Source: Acidobacteriota bacterium (GTDB lineage Bacteria; Actinomycetota; Actinomycetes; Actinomycetales; Microbacteriaceae). From it: 64,000 nt of DNA. Shown one piece after another: positions 47,840 through 58,096 of the stretch. Each line of letters begins with the position of its first letter. Position 1 is the stretch's first letter. The stretch spans positions 18,181 to 82,180 of the forward strand of contig JABBOD010000002.1 in assembly GCA_019351995.1 (NCBI GenBank). Direction: 5' to 3'. The notes under the pieces are model-generated. The model made no database searches. It worked only from the letters and a program-made list of their open reading frames with translations, and had not been told where the DNA came from. Both the position numbers and the translations under genes were made by a program.

Positions 47840-49176
47840 CAGGGCACCTCTCTCAAACCGATGTAGTACGTGTGGGAAACAGGATCGTAGGACTTGCTGA
47901 TGACGTCGAACGAAGTGCCCTTATCGAACAGGACCTCCGACTCGGACTTGACCGAAGACCATGCCGCGACATCCTTCCCGTGAAAGGACTCTATGAAGAA
48001 TCTCGTGTTGCCAGCGAAAGCCTGACCAGGATCTGAAGATGTGCTCGTGAAGGCATCCTCCTTGACGACGGCACCCGGGACATACTTGTCGATCTACTCG
48101 ATCTCTAGGTGCGATCCGCGGAACACAACAACGGGGGCATCGGGAAGTTTGGACAGAGCTAACGAAACCGCGTCAGCTCGCGCCTGCAACTCCGGGTTCA
48201 TCGGAATCAGGCCTCGCAAAGCCGCATTGACGTTCGCATAGCCAGGGCCCGTGTATGACCCGGTGGCGGCCTCATCGGCGCTGGTCAGCGGATTTCCGGC
48301 TAACAGTGCAAAATCGCCCGAAGCCCGAGGTCCGCGTTCTCGGAATCCCGCATGACCCGAACGGTCCCGGCGTCATCGTCGAGGGTATCGACGAACCTGC
48401 TCCGGCCGCCGAGCTCGATGACCTTGCCGAGACCCGCGCCGATTCCGCCGCCGATGGCTCCGCCGACGAAGCCTTCTTCCGCAGCGCCGAGCAGGTCGCC
48501 GGTGTCTGGCTCGGTGATCCCTGTCACGAGCAGGTTCTCGCCGCGCCCGCCACACCCCACAGCACGGCCGACGCCGCGATGTCGCCCACCGCAGCAGAGA
48601 TCGACGCCCCCAACTCGGCGATGAAGCCCATGATCATGGCCACCGCACCCGCCGTCTCGCCCGCGACGCTGGCAACCCCCACGGCATCCGAGATGCCGAA
48701 GGTGAATACCGTCAAACCCAACGCGGCCGCCACCGTCGCCGCGATCACCCCCATCGTGACCCCGACCGTAATCTCCGTCTGCACGTGAACGTACGAGATC
48801 TTGCCCGAAAGGGCGTTGCACGCCGTGCCCAACTCGCGGCAAGCCGACGCCACCTGCTTCGCGAAGGTGCGCACCCGACGCACTTCATCTTCGATGCGCG
48901 ACAGCTCCGCCGCGTTCACTCCCGACAGCGCCTGAGGCAGCTTGCTCACCGTCGAGGCAACGTCATCCAGGTCGTCGGCGAGGCCATGCCACACTCGGGA
49001 TGCCTCATCCAGCTTGGCGGTGTCGCCATCCGGCCACATGTTGCCGACGAGGTTGGCGATCTGCTCCGCCACCCACTCCATCCCGGGAACCGGACTCGGG
49101 AACTTCCGTTCCCCACCCGCCGCAGGGTGGTGACGGTGGCGCCGAGGTCATCGGTGTCGATATGGAATCGGGTCAC
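47839..49176 (-). pseudogene. Type VII-secreted polymorphic toxin with C-terminal ADP-ribosyltransferase domain, inactivated
   Basis: Several frames join to one protein. GTG 49176 (GTGA overlap with the WXG100 gene) reads VTRFHIDTDDLGATVTTLRR; a shift near 49095 leads to FPSPVPGMEWVAEQIANLVG with WPDGD, a WXG-like helical domain; hydrophobic and glycine-rich segments follow (FGISDAVGVASVAGETAG; after a shift near 48550, GFVGGAIGGGIGAGLGK). After a third shift near 48325 comes an ADP-ribosyltransferase domain with all R-S-E motifs: VVVFRGS, AFTSTSSD and SESEVLF (ExE). An in-frame TAG at 48094-48096 separates R from STS. It ends at TGA 47839. Three frameshifts and one nonsense codon make it non-functional unless the sequence is wrong. 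Confidence 0.75.
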
Positions 49177-49496
49177 CGGGCGCGCTCCCCGAACGAGACA
49201 GAGGAGTCTTTCGACACCTGTGTGACGGCCGACTCGGTGGCTTCGTACTGAGTGGCCGACTCGTCGAGGAGCTTCGCGATGCCCGCGAGCGCCGCCTGGA
49301 CCTCCGACGCGCCGCGATGCCACTCGGCCCAACCGGACTGGAACATGGCGGACGCCGGGCCCGACCACGACTGACCCACCAAACTCGCGCTCATACGGTC
49401 ACACTCGCTCAGCCCCTCGCGGAGCTCGTCCATCAGCGCCTGCGCACGCGAGCCTGCAGCGCGGACAGCGTCGGACCCGACGCGCAGTTCAACCAT
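49173..49496 (-). CDS. WXG100-family protein
   Basis: 107 aa, helical hairpin protein with the central SWSGPASAMFQSGWAEW (W-x-G motif) and long amphipathic helices on each side, as in ESAT-6-like type VII substrates and partners. It overlaps the toxin start by GTGA and is probably its secretion partner. It appears intact even though the adjacent toxin and second WXG100 gene are broken. Confidence 0.8.
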   Translation of the reverse strand: MVELRVGSDAVRAAGSRAQALMDELREGLSECDRMSASLVGQSWSGPASAMFQSGWAEWHRGASEVQAALAGIAKLLDESATQYEATESAVTQVSKDSSVSFGERAR

Positions 49497-49531
49497 GCGA
49501 GGTCACCCGAGTCACGAAACGCGGGACGAAG

Positions 49532-49741
49532 TCAGCTGCGGAATGCGTTGGCGACATTCGTCTCAGACTCCGCGTAGTACGCGGCGACCTTCGACAACAT
49601 GGACGCGATCCCCTCGAGAGACTCGGTGAGCTGGCCGCCTGCGATGTTGAACTCCGCGTACAGGTCGTTGAAGGCACCCGAACCCTCCCAATCGCTGCCC
49701 AGCGACTCGACGAGCTTGCGGAGCTTCTCCGCAGAATGTCA
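49532..49741 (-). pseudogene. WXG100 gene lacking its 5' third
   Basis: The frame reads SAEKLRKLVESLGSDWEGSG and continues AGGQLTESLEGIASML to stop 49532. W-E-G is the WXG motif. There is no start codon: an in-frame TGA lies 2 codons before and the N-terminal helix is missing, with unrelated sequence up to pcrA. A clear deletion relic. Confidence 0.7.
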
Positions 49742-49782
49742 CAGACCAGCCAAAGATGACATCCGATCATCCACAGGGGGAG

Positions 49783-52197
49783 TCAGAGCTTCTCGATCGG
49801 CGCGATCTTGATCAGCAGGCGCTTGCGGCCCGCCTGCTCGAATTGCACCTCGGCAATGCTCTTGGGGCCCTCGCCGGTGACCGCGCTCACGCGACCCTCA
49901 CCGAAATCCGCATGACGGATGCGGTCACCGACCGCCAGCGTCAGGTCGCCGTTGTCGCGCACCTTGTTGGTGACCGCATTGGCCCACTCCGTCTTCACCC
50001 TCGGCGGAGCAGGTGGAAGAGCGTCGCGCGACCCGAACCGCTCAGCCCCGGCGGTCGAGCTGCCGTATGACGGCCGGCCGTTCAGGGCTCGCGAGCGTGT
50101 TCCGTTGCGGGAGGTCGCCATTCCGGGGCTCTGCCGCCACTCGATCAGTTCGGCCGGGATCTCTTGCAGGTAGCGGCTCGGCATCGCCACGTTGGTGTCG
50201 CCGAAGGTGGAGCGGGTCATCGCAAGCGAGAGGTAGAGCCGCTTCTTCGCGCGGGTGATGCCCACATAGAACAGTCGGCGCTCCTCGGCGAGGCCCCCCG
50301 GCTCGCCGGTCGACATGCGGTGCGGCATCAAGTCCTCTTCGATGCCGGTCAGGAACACCGACTCGTACTCGAGGCCCTTCGCGGTGTGGAGGGTCATCAG
50401 CGACACCGTTCCGCTCGAGTCGTCCAACTCGTCGGCGGCCGCCACCAGCGCCACCTCGGTGAGGAAGTCGATCAGCGTGCCATCGGGATTGTTGCGACCG
50501 AACTCCTTCGTGACGGCCACGAGCTCTTCGACGTTCTCGATCCGCGCCTCGTCCTGCGGGTCGCGGGTGGCGCGCAGCGCCTCGATGTACCCGGTGCGCT
50601 CCAGGATCTTGATCAGGATGTCGGCGGGCTTGGTCGTCGGCGCCGAATCACTCGCCTCGTCCATGATCGACGCGAAGTCGAGGATCGCTGCCGTCACCTT
50701 CGGACCGAGTCCGAGCTGGCCGGCATCCGGGAGCGCGTCGCGCAGGGTGGTTCCGACTCGGTCGGCGTAGCCCTGCAGCACCGCCTCGGTGGCCGGGCCG
50801 ATGCCCCGCTTGGGCAGGTTCATGATGCGCCGAAGCGCCAGGTCGTCTGCCGGGTTGGCGACCTGGATCAGGTAGGCCATCGCATCCTTGATCTCGGCAC
50901 GCTCATAGAACTTGGTGCCGCCGAGCACCCGGTACGGGATCGCCGAGCGGATGAAGATCTCTTCCAGAGCACGTGTCTGCGAGTTGGTGCGATAGAACAC
51001 GGCGATGTCGCTGTATCGCTCGCCATGCTCGTGCAGCGCGCCGATCTCGTCGGCCACGAACTGGGCCTCGTCGTGACCGGTGTACCCCGTGTAGCCGACG
51101 ATCTTGTCGCCCGAGCCGACCGTCGTGAAGAGATTCTTCGCGAGACGATCGAAATTGTTCGAGATGACCGCGTTGGCCGCGTCGAGGATGGTCTGGGTTG
51201 AGCGGTAGTTCTGCTCGAGCAGGATCGTCTTCGACCGAGGGAAGTCGCGCTCGAACTCGACGATGTTGCGGATGTCCGCCCCGCGGAAGGCGTAGATCGA
51301 CTGATCGGAGTCACCCACCACCGTCAGCGATGCGCCGGGGATGCCGCCGTCGGCATCCACTCGCATGCGGGTGTCGTCTGGGACGTGCTGCGGCTTGATC
51401 GCCCGCACCAGCTCGCGGATCAGCGCATATTGCGCGTGGTTGGTGTCCTGGTACTCGTCGACGAGCACATGCCGAAAGCGACGCTGGTAGAGGGCCGCCA
51501 CCTCGGGGAAGGCGCGGAACAGGTGCACCGTCTCGCCGATCAGGTCGTCGAAGTCGAGCGCGTTGGCGCGCCGCAAGCCGGCGGTGTAGCGGCGGAAGAT
51601 CTCGAGGAACGCGACGTCGTTCGGATCCTCGGAGTTCACGTTGCGGGAGTAGCTCTCGGCGTCGATCAGCTCGTTCTTGAGCTTCGAGATCTTGGCGCCG
51701 ACATTGCCGGGGGTGAAACCGAGGGTGTCGGCATCCAATTCTTTCAGGATGCGCTTGATGAGCGCACGCGAGTCGGCCGAGTCGTAGATGGTGAACCCCT
51801 GAGTCATGCCCATCACCTCGGCCTGCCGCCTCAGGATGCGCACGCACGCGGAGTGGAAGGTCGAGATCCACATGCCGTCTGCGGCACCCCCGACCAGAGC
51901 CTGCACCCGCTCGCGCATCTCGGACGCCGCCTTGTTGGTGAACGTGATCGCCAGGATCTGGCTCGGCCACGCCTCATGCGTCTGGATGAGCCCGGCGATA
52001 CGCCGGGTCAGCACGCTGGTCTTGCCCGACCCCGCCCCCGCGACGATCAGCAGCGCGCCGCCCCGGTAGAGCACCGCCTCGCGTTGCTGCGGGTTGAGGC
52101 CGGCGAGAAGTTCCTCGTCGGGGCCGCGCGCACCCGCGCCGGCTCCAGCGCCCGCTGACCCCGGATCCGCGTCGAAGCCGTCCAGAACGAAGGTCAT
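49783..52197 (-). CDS. pcrA: ATP-dependent DNA helicase UvrD/PcrA
   Basis: 804 aa superfamily 1A 3'-5' helicase for repair and replication. It has the Q motif LNPQQREAVLYRGG, Walker A AGAGSGKTSVLTRRIA, motif Ia ITFTNKAASEMRERV, motif II VDEYQDTNHAQY, motif III TVVGDSDQSIYAFRGAD, motif IV LEQNYRSTQTIL, motif V TLHTAKGLEYESVF and motif VI RRLFYVGITRAKKRL. A C-terminal Tudor-like tail (GDRIRHADFGEGRVSAV) follows. The N-terminus has an Ala/Gly-rich insert. ATG 52197 with GGAGG 4 bases upstream; longer open frames upstream run through repeats. Confidence 0.96.
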   Translation of the reverse strand: MTFVLDGFDADPGSAGAGAGAGARGPDEELLAGLNPQQREAVLYRGGALLIVAGAGSGKTSVLTRRIAGLIQTHEAWPSQILAITFTNKAASEMRERVQALVGGAADGMWISTFHSACVRILRRQAEVMGMTQGFTIYDSADSRALIKRILKELDADTLGFTPGNVGAKISKLKNELIDAESYSRNVNSEDPNDVAFLEIFRRYTAGLRRANALDFDDLIGETVHLFRAFPEVAALYQRRFRHVLVDEYQDTNHAQYALIRELVRAIKPQHVPDDTRMRVDADGGIPGASLTVVGDSDQSIYAFRGADIRNIVEFERDFPRSKTILLEQNYRSTQTILDAANAVISNNFDRLAKNLFTTVGSGDKIVGYTGYTGHDEAQFVADEIGALHEHGERYSDIAVFYRTNSQTRALEEIFIRSAIPYRVLGGTKFYERAEIKDAMAYLIQVANPADDLALRRIMNLPKRGIGPATEAVLQGYADRVGTTLRDALPDAGQLGLGPKVTAAILDFASIMDEASDSAPTTKPADILIKILERTGYIEALRATRDPQDEARIENVEELVAVTKEFGRNNPDGTLIDFLTEVALVAAADELDDSSGTVSLMTLHTAKGLEYESVFLTGIEEDLMPHRMSTGEPGGLAEERRLFYVGITRAKKRLYLSLAMTRSTFGDTNVAMPSRYLQEIPAELIEWRQSPGMATSRNGTRSRALNGRPSYGSSTAGAERFGSRDALPPAPPRVKTEWANAVTNKVRDNGDLTLAVGDRIRHADFGEGRVSAVTGEGPKSIAEVQFEQAGRKRLLIKIAPIEKL

Positions 52198-52240
52198 GAT
52201 GCCTCCGATTCTACCGGCGAGGTGCGACGCCGGCCCGGCT

Positions 52241-52282
52241 CCGGTACCTCGCGCCCGCCCGCCGGTACCTCGCGCCCGCCCG
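52241..52282. repeat. Two tandem 21-bp repeats upstream of pcrA
   Basis: The 21-mer beginning CCGGTACCTCGCGCCCGCCC occurs twice back to back, followed by CTGCCGC repeats and ATCTCCCA twice, leading directly into inverted repeat A3. The rest of the 52198-52468 gap shows no gene. Confidence 0.85.
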
Positions 52283-52313
52283 CCTGCCGCCTGCCGCCCG
52301 ATCTCCCAATCTC

Positions 52314-52394
52314 CCAAATCAAGGCTGCGGCGAGGGCAGCACCGCGCCCTCGCGCAAATGCCCAGCTCCCAACGCCCTCCCAGCCTTGACTTGG
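52314..52394. repeat. Family A inverted repeat, copy A3
   Basis: 81-bp core, 53-bp spacer. Pairing extends outward to CTCCCAAATCAAGGCTG (52311-52327) against CAGCCTTGACTTGGGAG (52381-52397), with one mismatch. It lies 74 bp before the DUF559 gene. Confidence 0.9.
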
Positions 52395-52468
52395 GAGCGG
52401 GGCGGCAGTTGTCCACAGATGTCGAGCGTCCGTGACCGCCGAACCGTGACATCGGCAACCGTGCTGCC

Positions 52469-53326
52469 ATGACATCCGAACTGCGACCGCTTGTCCTGGC
52501 CCACGGTGGAGCCATCGCGACCCACGAACTGCACTCGGCCGGTTTCAGCAAAGACGCGATCGCCCGCGAAGTGAGCCGCGGTCACCTCCTGCGGGCGCGG
52601 CAGGGTTGGTACGTGAGCCCTGGGATGCACCCGGACCTCGTGCGGGCTGTCCGCGTCGGTGGCCGTCTGAGTTGCCGGTCCGTGCTCGACCTGCAGGGAT
52701 TCTGGGTTGTCACCGACCTCAAGTTGCACGTCGCGGTCGACGGCAACGACTGTCAACTGAGGGCCCCGGGTGCTGCACATCTGCGCCTCCGACGCTCGGA
52801 TGCCGCGGTCGTGCACTGGCGGGATTCGCGGAACGCGTCGCGCCTGATGGTCGATCCGGTGGACGCCCTGGAAGACCTCTGCTCCTGCACGTCGCCCGAG
52901 CTCGTTGCGGCGAGTGCTGACTCGGTGCTCCACAATGACCCATCGAGAAGTCGCGAGGTCGTCGACATGGCGAGTCGCATACCAGCCTCCTACCGCCGGG
53001 CGGTGCTCTCCGTCGACGGTGTCTGCGAATCCGGCACCGAGACCCTGTTCTGGATTCGGATGCGGCATCGCCTCCCTCGACGGCAGATCCCGGTCCGCGG
53101 GGTTGGTCGCGTCGACTTCCTATTCGGCGATCGGCTGGTCGTCGAGGTGGACGGCGAGAAGTTCCATTCCGGTCCGATCGCGTTCGAAAGCGACCGGCGT
53201 CGCGACGCGCTCCTCAGCGCGCTCGGCTATCGCGTTCTGCGTTTCAGCTACCGGCAGGTGATGGAGCGATGGCCGGAGGTTGAGGCCGCCGTGTGTGCCG
53301 CACTCGCGCGCGGCGACCCCGGCTGA
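52469..53326 (+). CDS. AbiEi-like HTH / DUF559 (Vsr-like endonuclease) protein
   Basis: 285 aa. The N-terminus resembles the AbiEi antitoxin winged helix (LVLAHGGAIATHELHSAGFS, VSRGHLLRARQGWYVSP). The C-terminal domain is a DUF559/Vsr-like PD-(D/E)XK nuclease with GVGRVDFLFGDRLVVEVDGE (D and ExD), KFHSG, FESDRRRDALLSALGYRVLR. Such genes are numerous in Microbacteriaceae and their function is not established; no partner toxin is adjacent. It stands alone between inverted repeats A3 (74 bp upstream) and A4 (77 bp downstream). A paralogue lies at 62786-63721. Confidence 0.82.
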   Translation: MTSELRPLVLAHGGAIATHELHSAGFSKDAIAREVSRGHLLRARQGWYVSPGMHPDLVRAVRVGGRLSCRSVLDLQGFWVVTDLKLHVAVDGNDCQLRAPGAAHLRLRRSDAAVVHWRDSRNASRLMVDPVDALEDLCSCTSPELVAASADSVLHNDPSRSREVVDMASRIPASYRRAVLSVDGVCESGTETLFWIRMRHRLPRRQIPVRGVGRVDFLFGDRLVVEVDGEKFHSGPIAFESDRRRDALLSALGYRVLRFSYRQVMERWPEVEAAVCAALARGDPG

Positions 53327-53403
53327 CATCGGGGCGGAGGCCGCAGCCCCGAAACGCCCGGCGACCCGGCGACGCGGCGAGGTCGCCCAAACGAGGCCAT
53401 CTC

Positions 53404-53484
53404 CCAAATCAAGGCTGCGCGCGTTCGATCCTGCGGTGATCTCGTGCTCCCTGACCCTTCGGAGCGTTCTCAACCTTGATTTGG
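53404..53484. repeat. Family A inverted repeat, copy A4
   Basis: 81-bp core, 53-bp spacer. Left arm CCAAATCAAGGCTG, right arm CAACCTTGATTTGG (one change). Followed by a G-rich purine tract (53487-53520). In the convergent gap between the DUF559 gene and gdpD. Confidence 0.9.
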
Positions 53485-53540
53485 GAACGGGGAGTGGGGA
53501 GGGGGAAGGGAATGGGGAGGGGAAGGCAGCCGCCCCTCGG

Positions 53541-53566
53541 GCTCGCGCCGTCAGCTCGCGCCGTCA
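53541..53566. repeat. 13-bp tandem duplication at the gdpD 3' end
   Basis: GCTCGCGCCGTCA occurs twice in succession and includes the gdpD stop codon, so the gene's last codons are duplicated beyond its stop. Confidence 0.85.
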
Positions 53567-54555
53567 GCGACACCCGCACGGGCGGCGACCCCCAGGTCGG
53601 CGTGATCCACGAATATCCCGTCCACGCCGCTCCGGATGATCGACTCGAACTCGGTGCGCCAGTCGCCCCAGTCGCTCGAGACACCGCCCAGCCGATGCGG
53701 CTCGGCAAGAAATCCATTCTCGGGGCGCAGCGTCCAGGTGAAGACCCGTAAGCGGCGTTCGTGGGCACGCGTCACGAGCGCCGGATCATCAAGTAGCAGG
53801 CTCTTGTCTGGACTGATCCCATCGACCTCGCGGGCCAGTCGATCGAGGCCCGCATCCGTGAGCTGCGACGCATAGGACATCGCCGACGACCCGTCCCGGG
53901 CAATGAGATCGGGGGCCGCACCCGTTGCCTCCAGCAGGTAGATGAACTCGGCCGAGACTCCCCGCGCCCCCACCTCGCCAAGCACCGTCTGCTCGAAGCA
54001 TTCCACGGTCAGCCGCTCCTGGCCGCCCCAGGGCGCAAGGGCGGCCGCGACCGGCTCGGCCAGCGGCATCCCGATCGACGCGAAATAGGTCGGATGCTTG
54101 ATCTCAGCCACCAGCCGGAGCGGTCGCGCAGTCCGATCTGCAGCCTCGTCGACCAGCTCGAGCAGCTCACTGAGCCGCAGCATCGGCTCGGTGCCGTCGA
54201 AGCTGCTGGAGTGCTGCCGCAGTTCGGGCAGCCTCTCTCTGGCACGCAGAGTGGCGAGCTCGGACCAGGTGAAATCTTCGGTGAACCAGCCGCTGAGGGT
54301 GACCCCGTCGATCCGTTTGGTGGTGTGCCGCTCGGCGAACTCCGGATGCTGCGCCACGTCGGTCGTCCCGGAGATCTCGTTCTCGTGGCGCACCACGAGA
54401 ACGCCGTCCTTCGTGATGACGATGTCGGGTTCGACGGCGTCGGCTCCGAGAGCGAAGGCGAGCTCGTAGGAGGACCGGGTGTGTTCGGGCCGATACCCCG
54501 GCGCCCCACGGTGGCCGATGACGAGCGGCACGAAAGGGGGGTTCGGAGCGTCCAT
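53551..54555 (-). CDS. Glycerophosphodiester phosphodiesterase
   Basis: 334 aa GDPD-family TIM barrel. It has VIGHRGAPGYRPEHTRSSYE (catalytic His and Arg-Gly), VEPDIVITKDGVLVVRHE (metal ligands E-D and second His), LVAEIKHPTYF and a C-terminal GVDGIFVDHAD. It hydrolyses glycerophosphodiesters to glycerol-3-phosphate. No signal peptide, so cytosolic. ATG 54555 is preceded by TATCGT at six bases. Confidence 0.93.
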   Translation of the reverse strand: MDAPNPPFVPLVIGHRGAPGYRPEHTRSSYELAFALGADAVEPDIVITKDGVLVVRHENEISGTTDVAQHPEFAERHTTKRIDGVTLSGWFTEDFTWSELATLRARERLPELRQHSSSFDGTEPMLRLSELLELVDEAADRTARPLRLVAEIKHPTYFASIGMPLAEPVAAALAPWGGQERLTVECFEQTVLGEVGARGVSAEFIYLLEATGAAPDLIARDGSSAMSYASQLTDAGLDRLAREVDGISPDKSLLLDDPALVTRAHERRLRVFTWTLRPENGFLAEPHRLGGVSSDWGDWRTEFESIIRSGVDGIFVDHADLGVAARAGVADGAS

Positions 54556-54561
54556 CTGCTC

Positions 54562-54571
54562 ACGATAATCT
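54562..54571. promoter_or_regulatory. Overlapping divergent -10 boxes
   Basis: TATCGT on the minus strand (54562-54567) serves gdpD, and TAATCT on the plus strand (54566-54571) points to the gene at 54581. The two boxes share two bases, so the promoters should exclude each other. Confidence 0.5.
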
Positions 54572-54580
54572 GGCCGGACC

Positions 54581-55117
54581 ATGACCGTCTGCGCCACCTG
54601 CTCGCGGGAGTTGCAGCCCGAGTGGAAGTACTGCATCTACTGCGGCACGCGCACCGGCGTGCCGCTGACGGCAGCCATCGACATCATCCAGGCCGACATG
54701 CTCCAGGCCGACATGCTCAACAGCGACATGCAGGCAGGGCCGCAGCACCGGGCGAACGTCGGCGAGGCTGCCAGCGCGACGGCGGATGCGCCGGCCCATG
54801 CCCCAGTCGGTGGTTACGACAACACCGACACGGGTGTGCTCCGGATCGAGGACATCCCGCTCGATGACCCCACCCCATCCGGTCCCGCCGCTGCCGTGGA
54901 GGAACCCGCGAAGTTCAACGTCCTCGCGATCGCCGCTCTCGTGCTGGGATGCCTGGCGAACCCGCTTGCCGCGCTCTTCGGTCACATCGCCTTGTCGCAG
55001 ATCGGCCGCAGCGGCGCGCGCGGCACCGCGATCGCGTGGGCTGCGATCGTGCTCGGCTACCTCTCTCTCGCCGCCATCCTCGTGCTCGGCATCAGCTACC
55101 TCGTGCTGAACGCCTGA
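54581..55117 (+). CDS. Zinc-ribbon and DUF4190 membrane protein
   Basis: 178 aa. A short N-terminal zinc ribbon (CATCSRELQPEWKYCIYCG, four Cys) is followed by a low-complexity acidic linker containing the duplicated QADMLQADML, and a DUF4190 two-helix membrane region (NVLAIAALVLGCLANPLAAL, GRSGARGTAIAWAAIVLGY). Function unknown. Head of a run of small membrane protein genes on the plus strand. Confidence 0.8.
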   Translation: MTVCATCSRELQPEWKYCIYCGTRTGVPLTAAIDIIQADMLQADMLNSDMQAGPQHRANVGEAASATADAPAHAPVGGYDNTDTGVLRIEDIPLDDPTPSGPAAAVEEPAKFNVLAIAALVLGCLANPLAALFGHIALSQIGRSGARGTAIAWAAIVLGYLSLAAILVLGISYLVLNA

Positions 55118-55125
55118 TACGCACC

Positions 55126-55635
55126 GTGTCCGCTCCCCCCGAGGCTCGCACCCAAGACCTCCCGCTCCGTTGGGGTTCGCACACGTCGCGCGTGGTCGGC
55201 GGCGCCATCCTGATCATCAGCGGTGCCGTGGCCGCGGCCGGTTCCGACACCTTCGCGCTCTGGCTACTGGCAGCCGGCGTTCTCGCCCACGTCGTGGGGT
55301 GGTGCGTGATGCCATCCAACGGCTGGCGTCGCGTCGTCGCCGTCACGATCTCAACTCCCGCCGTCGTGCTCCTGCTGACCGGACCGAAGTTCATCGGCCT
55401 GCTCGTACTGCCGTACGTCGCGTGGTTGCTGGTTCGGCATCGGCCGGCTCGCAGCTATCCGACGGTGACGTTCGTGGTGGCGGCCGCGGTCATCCTGCCT
55501 CGCATCTACGCGGATTACAACGGGATGCTGCCCGCTCTCAGCATCGAATCGGCCGTGATCTTCGCCTCGGCGTGGGCGGCCAGCGTGGTGGCCACGCCGC
55601 GACATTCTCGGCGTCCTCACCGGGACATTTCGTAA
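55126..55635 (+). CDS. Small polytopic membrane protein
   Basis: 169 aa from GTG 55126, 8 bp after the previous stop. Five or so hydrophobic segments, e.g. VVGGAILIISGAVAAAG and FIGLLVLPYVAWLLVRH, and no conserved polar motif that I recognise. Probably co-transcribed with the DUF4190 gene. Hypothetical. Confidence 0.65.
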   Translation: MSAPPEARTQDLPLRWGSHTSRVVGGAILIISGAVAAAGSDTFALWLLAAGVLAHVVGWCVMPSNGWRRVVAVTISTPAVVLLLTGPKFIGLLVLPYVAWLLVRHRPARSYPTVTFVVAAAVILPRIYADYNGMLPALSIESAVIFASAWAASVVATPRHSRRPHRDIS

Positions 55636-55665
55636 ACTGCAGTTCCCAGATCATCGGAGCCCGCC

Positions 55666-56496
55666 ATGTCGAACCCCGTTTTCTCGAACTCTCCCGCCTT
55701 CTCTCAGAAGGCTGCCGAGCGCCAGGCCGCGAAGGACCGCGCCGCGGGCCTGGTCCCCGTTCCCGTGCCGTCGGCGGCGCAGCTGGACGAGCACTTCGCG
55801 CTGCCGGATGCCACCGCATCCCAGATGGACCGCATGTCGTACGAAGACACCATCGTCAAGACGGCGGTCAGCTTCCTCGTGCTCGTGTTCGGGGCGGCGA
55901 TCGGATGGTTCATCCCGGTGCTGCTCTTCCCGGCACTCATCGTCGGACTCGTGCTCGGCTTGGTCAACTCCTTCAAGCGCGAGCCGGTGCCCGCCCTGAT
56001 CCTCGGGTACTGCCTCGCGGAGGGCGTACTGGTCGGGGCCGTATCCGAGTGGTACAACCAGGCCTTCTCCTCCGGGATCGTCCCGGTGGCCGTCTTCGGC
56101 ACCCTCGGCGTCGTCGGGGTCACGCTGGCGCTCTTCGCGAGCGGCAAGGTGCGGGCGTCGAAGCGTGCGACCAAGATCTTCCTGGTGGCGATCGTCGGCT
56201 ACCTGGCGTACTCGCTGGTCAATGTCGGGCTGATGGCCTTCGGCGTCGTCGGCTCGGTTCACGGCCTGGGCGACGTGAAGATCTTCGGCATTCCGCTCGG
56301 CATTCCGCTGGGCATCCTGGTCGTTCTGATGGCGGCGTACTCGCTGGTCGTCGATTTCGACTTCGTGCAGCGCGGGGTGCAGACCGGCCAGCCGCGCCGT
56401 TACGGCTGGACGGCAGCCTTCGGCATCGTCGTGACCGTCGTGTGGCTCTACCTCGAGATCCTGCGACTGCTGTCGTACTTCATGCCGCGCAACTAA
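55666..56496 (+). CDS. Bax inhibitor-1 / YccA family membrane protein
   Basis: 276 aa. A polar N-terminal region of about 60 residues precedes seven membrane helices with the actinobacterial Bax1-I features GYCLAEGVLVGAVSEWYNQ, VVDFDFVQRGVQ and a Tyr/Trp-rich last helix (YGWTAAFGIVVTVVWLYLEI). TMBIM-type proteins can leak Ca2+ or protons; the role in actinobacteria is unknown. It ends 4 bp from the convergent guaA stop. Confidence 0.88.
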   Translation: MSNPVFSNSPAFSQKAAERQAAKDRAAGLVPVPVPSAAQLDEHFALPDATASQMDRMSYEDTIVKTAVSFLVLVFGAAIGWFIPVLLFPALIVGLVLGLVNSFKREPVPALILGYCLAEGVLVGAVSEWYNQAFSSGIVPVAVFGTLGVVGVTLALFASGKVRASKRATKIFLVAIVGYLAYSLVNVGLMAFGVVGSVHGLGDVKIFGIPLGIPLGILVVLMAAYSLVVDFDFVQRGVQTGQPRRYGWTAAFGIVVTVVWLYLEILRLLSYFMPRN

Positions 56497-56500
56497 CGGG

Positions 56501-58092
<1,592 letters not shown>

Positions 58093-58096
<4 letters not shown>

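Noticed and set aside
48094..48096. Programmed amber readthrough of the toxin
   Set aside because: Three further frameshifts in the same gene make decay the simpler explanation, so it is called a pseudogene; readthrough is only a test option.
52469..53326. AbiEi/AbiEii toxin-antitoxin pair
   Set aside because: No AbiEii nucleotidyltransferase gene lies next to either AbiEi-like gene, and each carries a nuclease domain instead, so a type IV toxin-antitoxin call is not supported.
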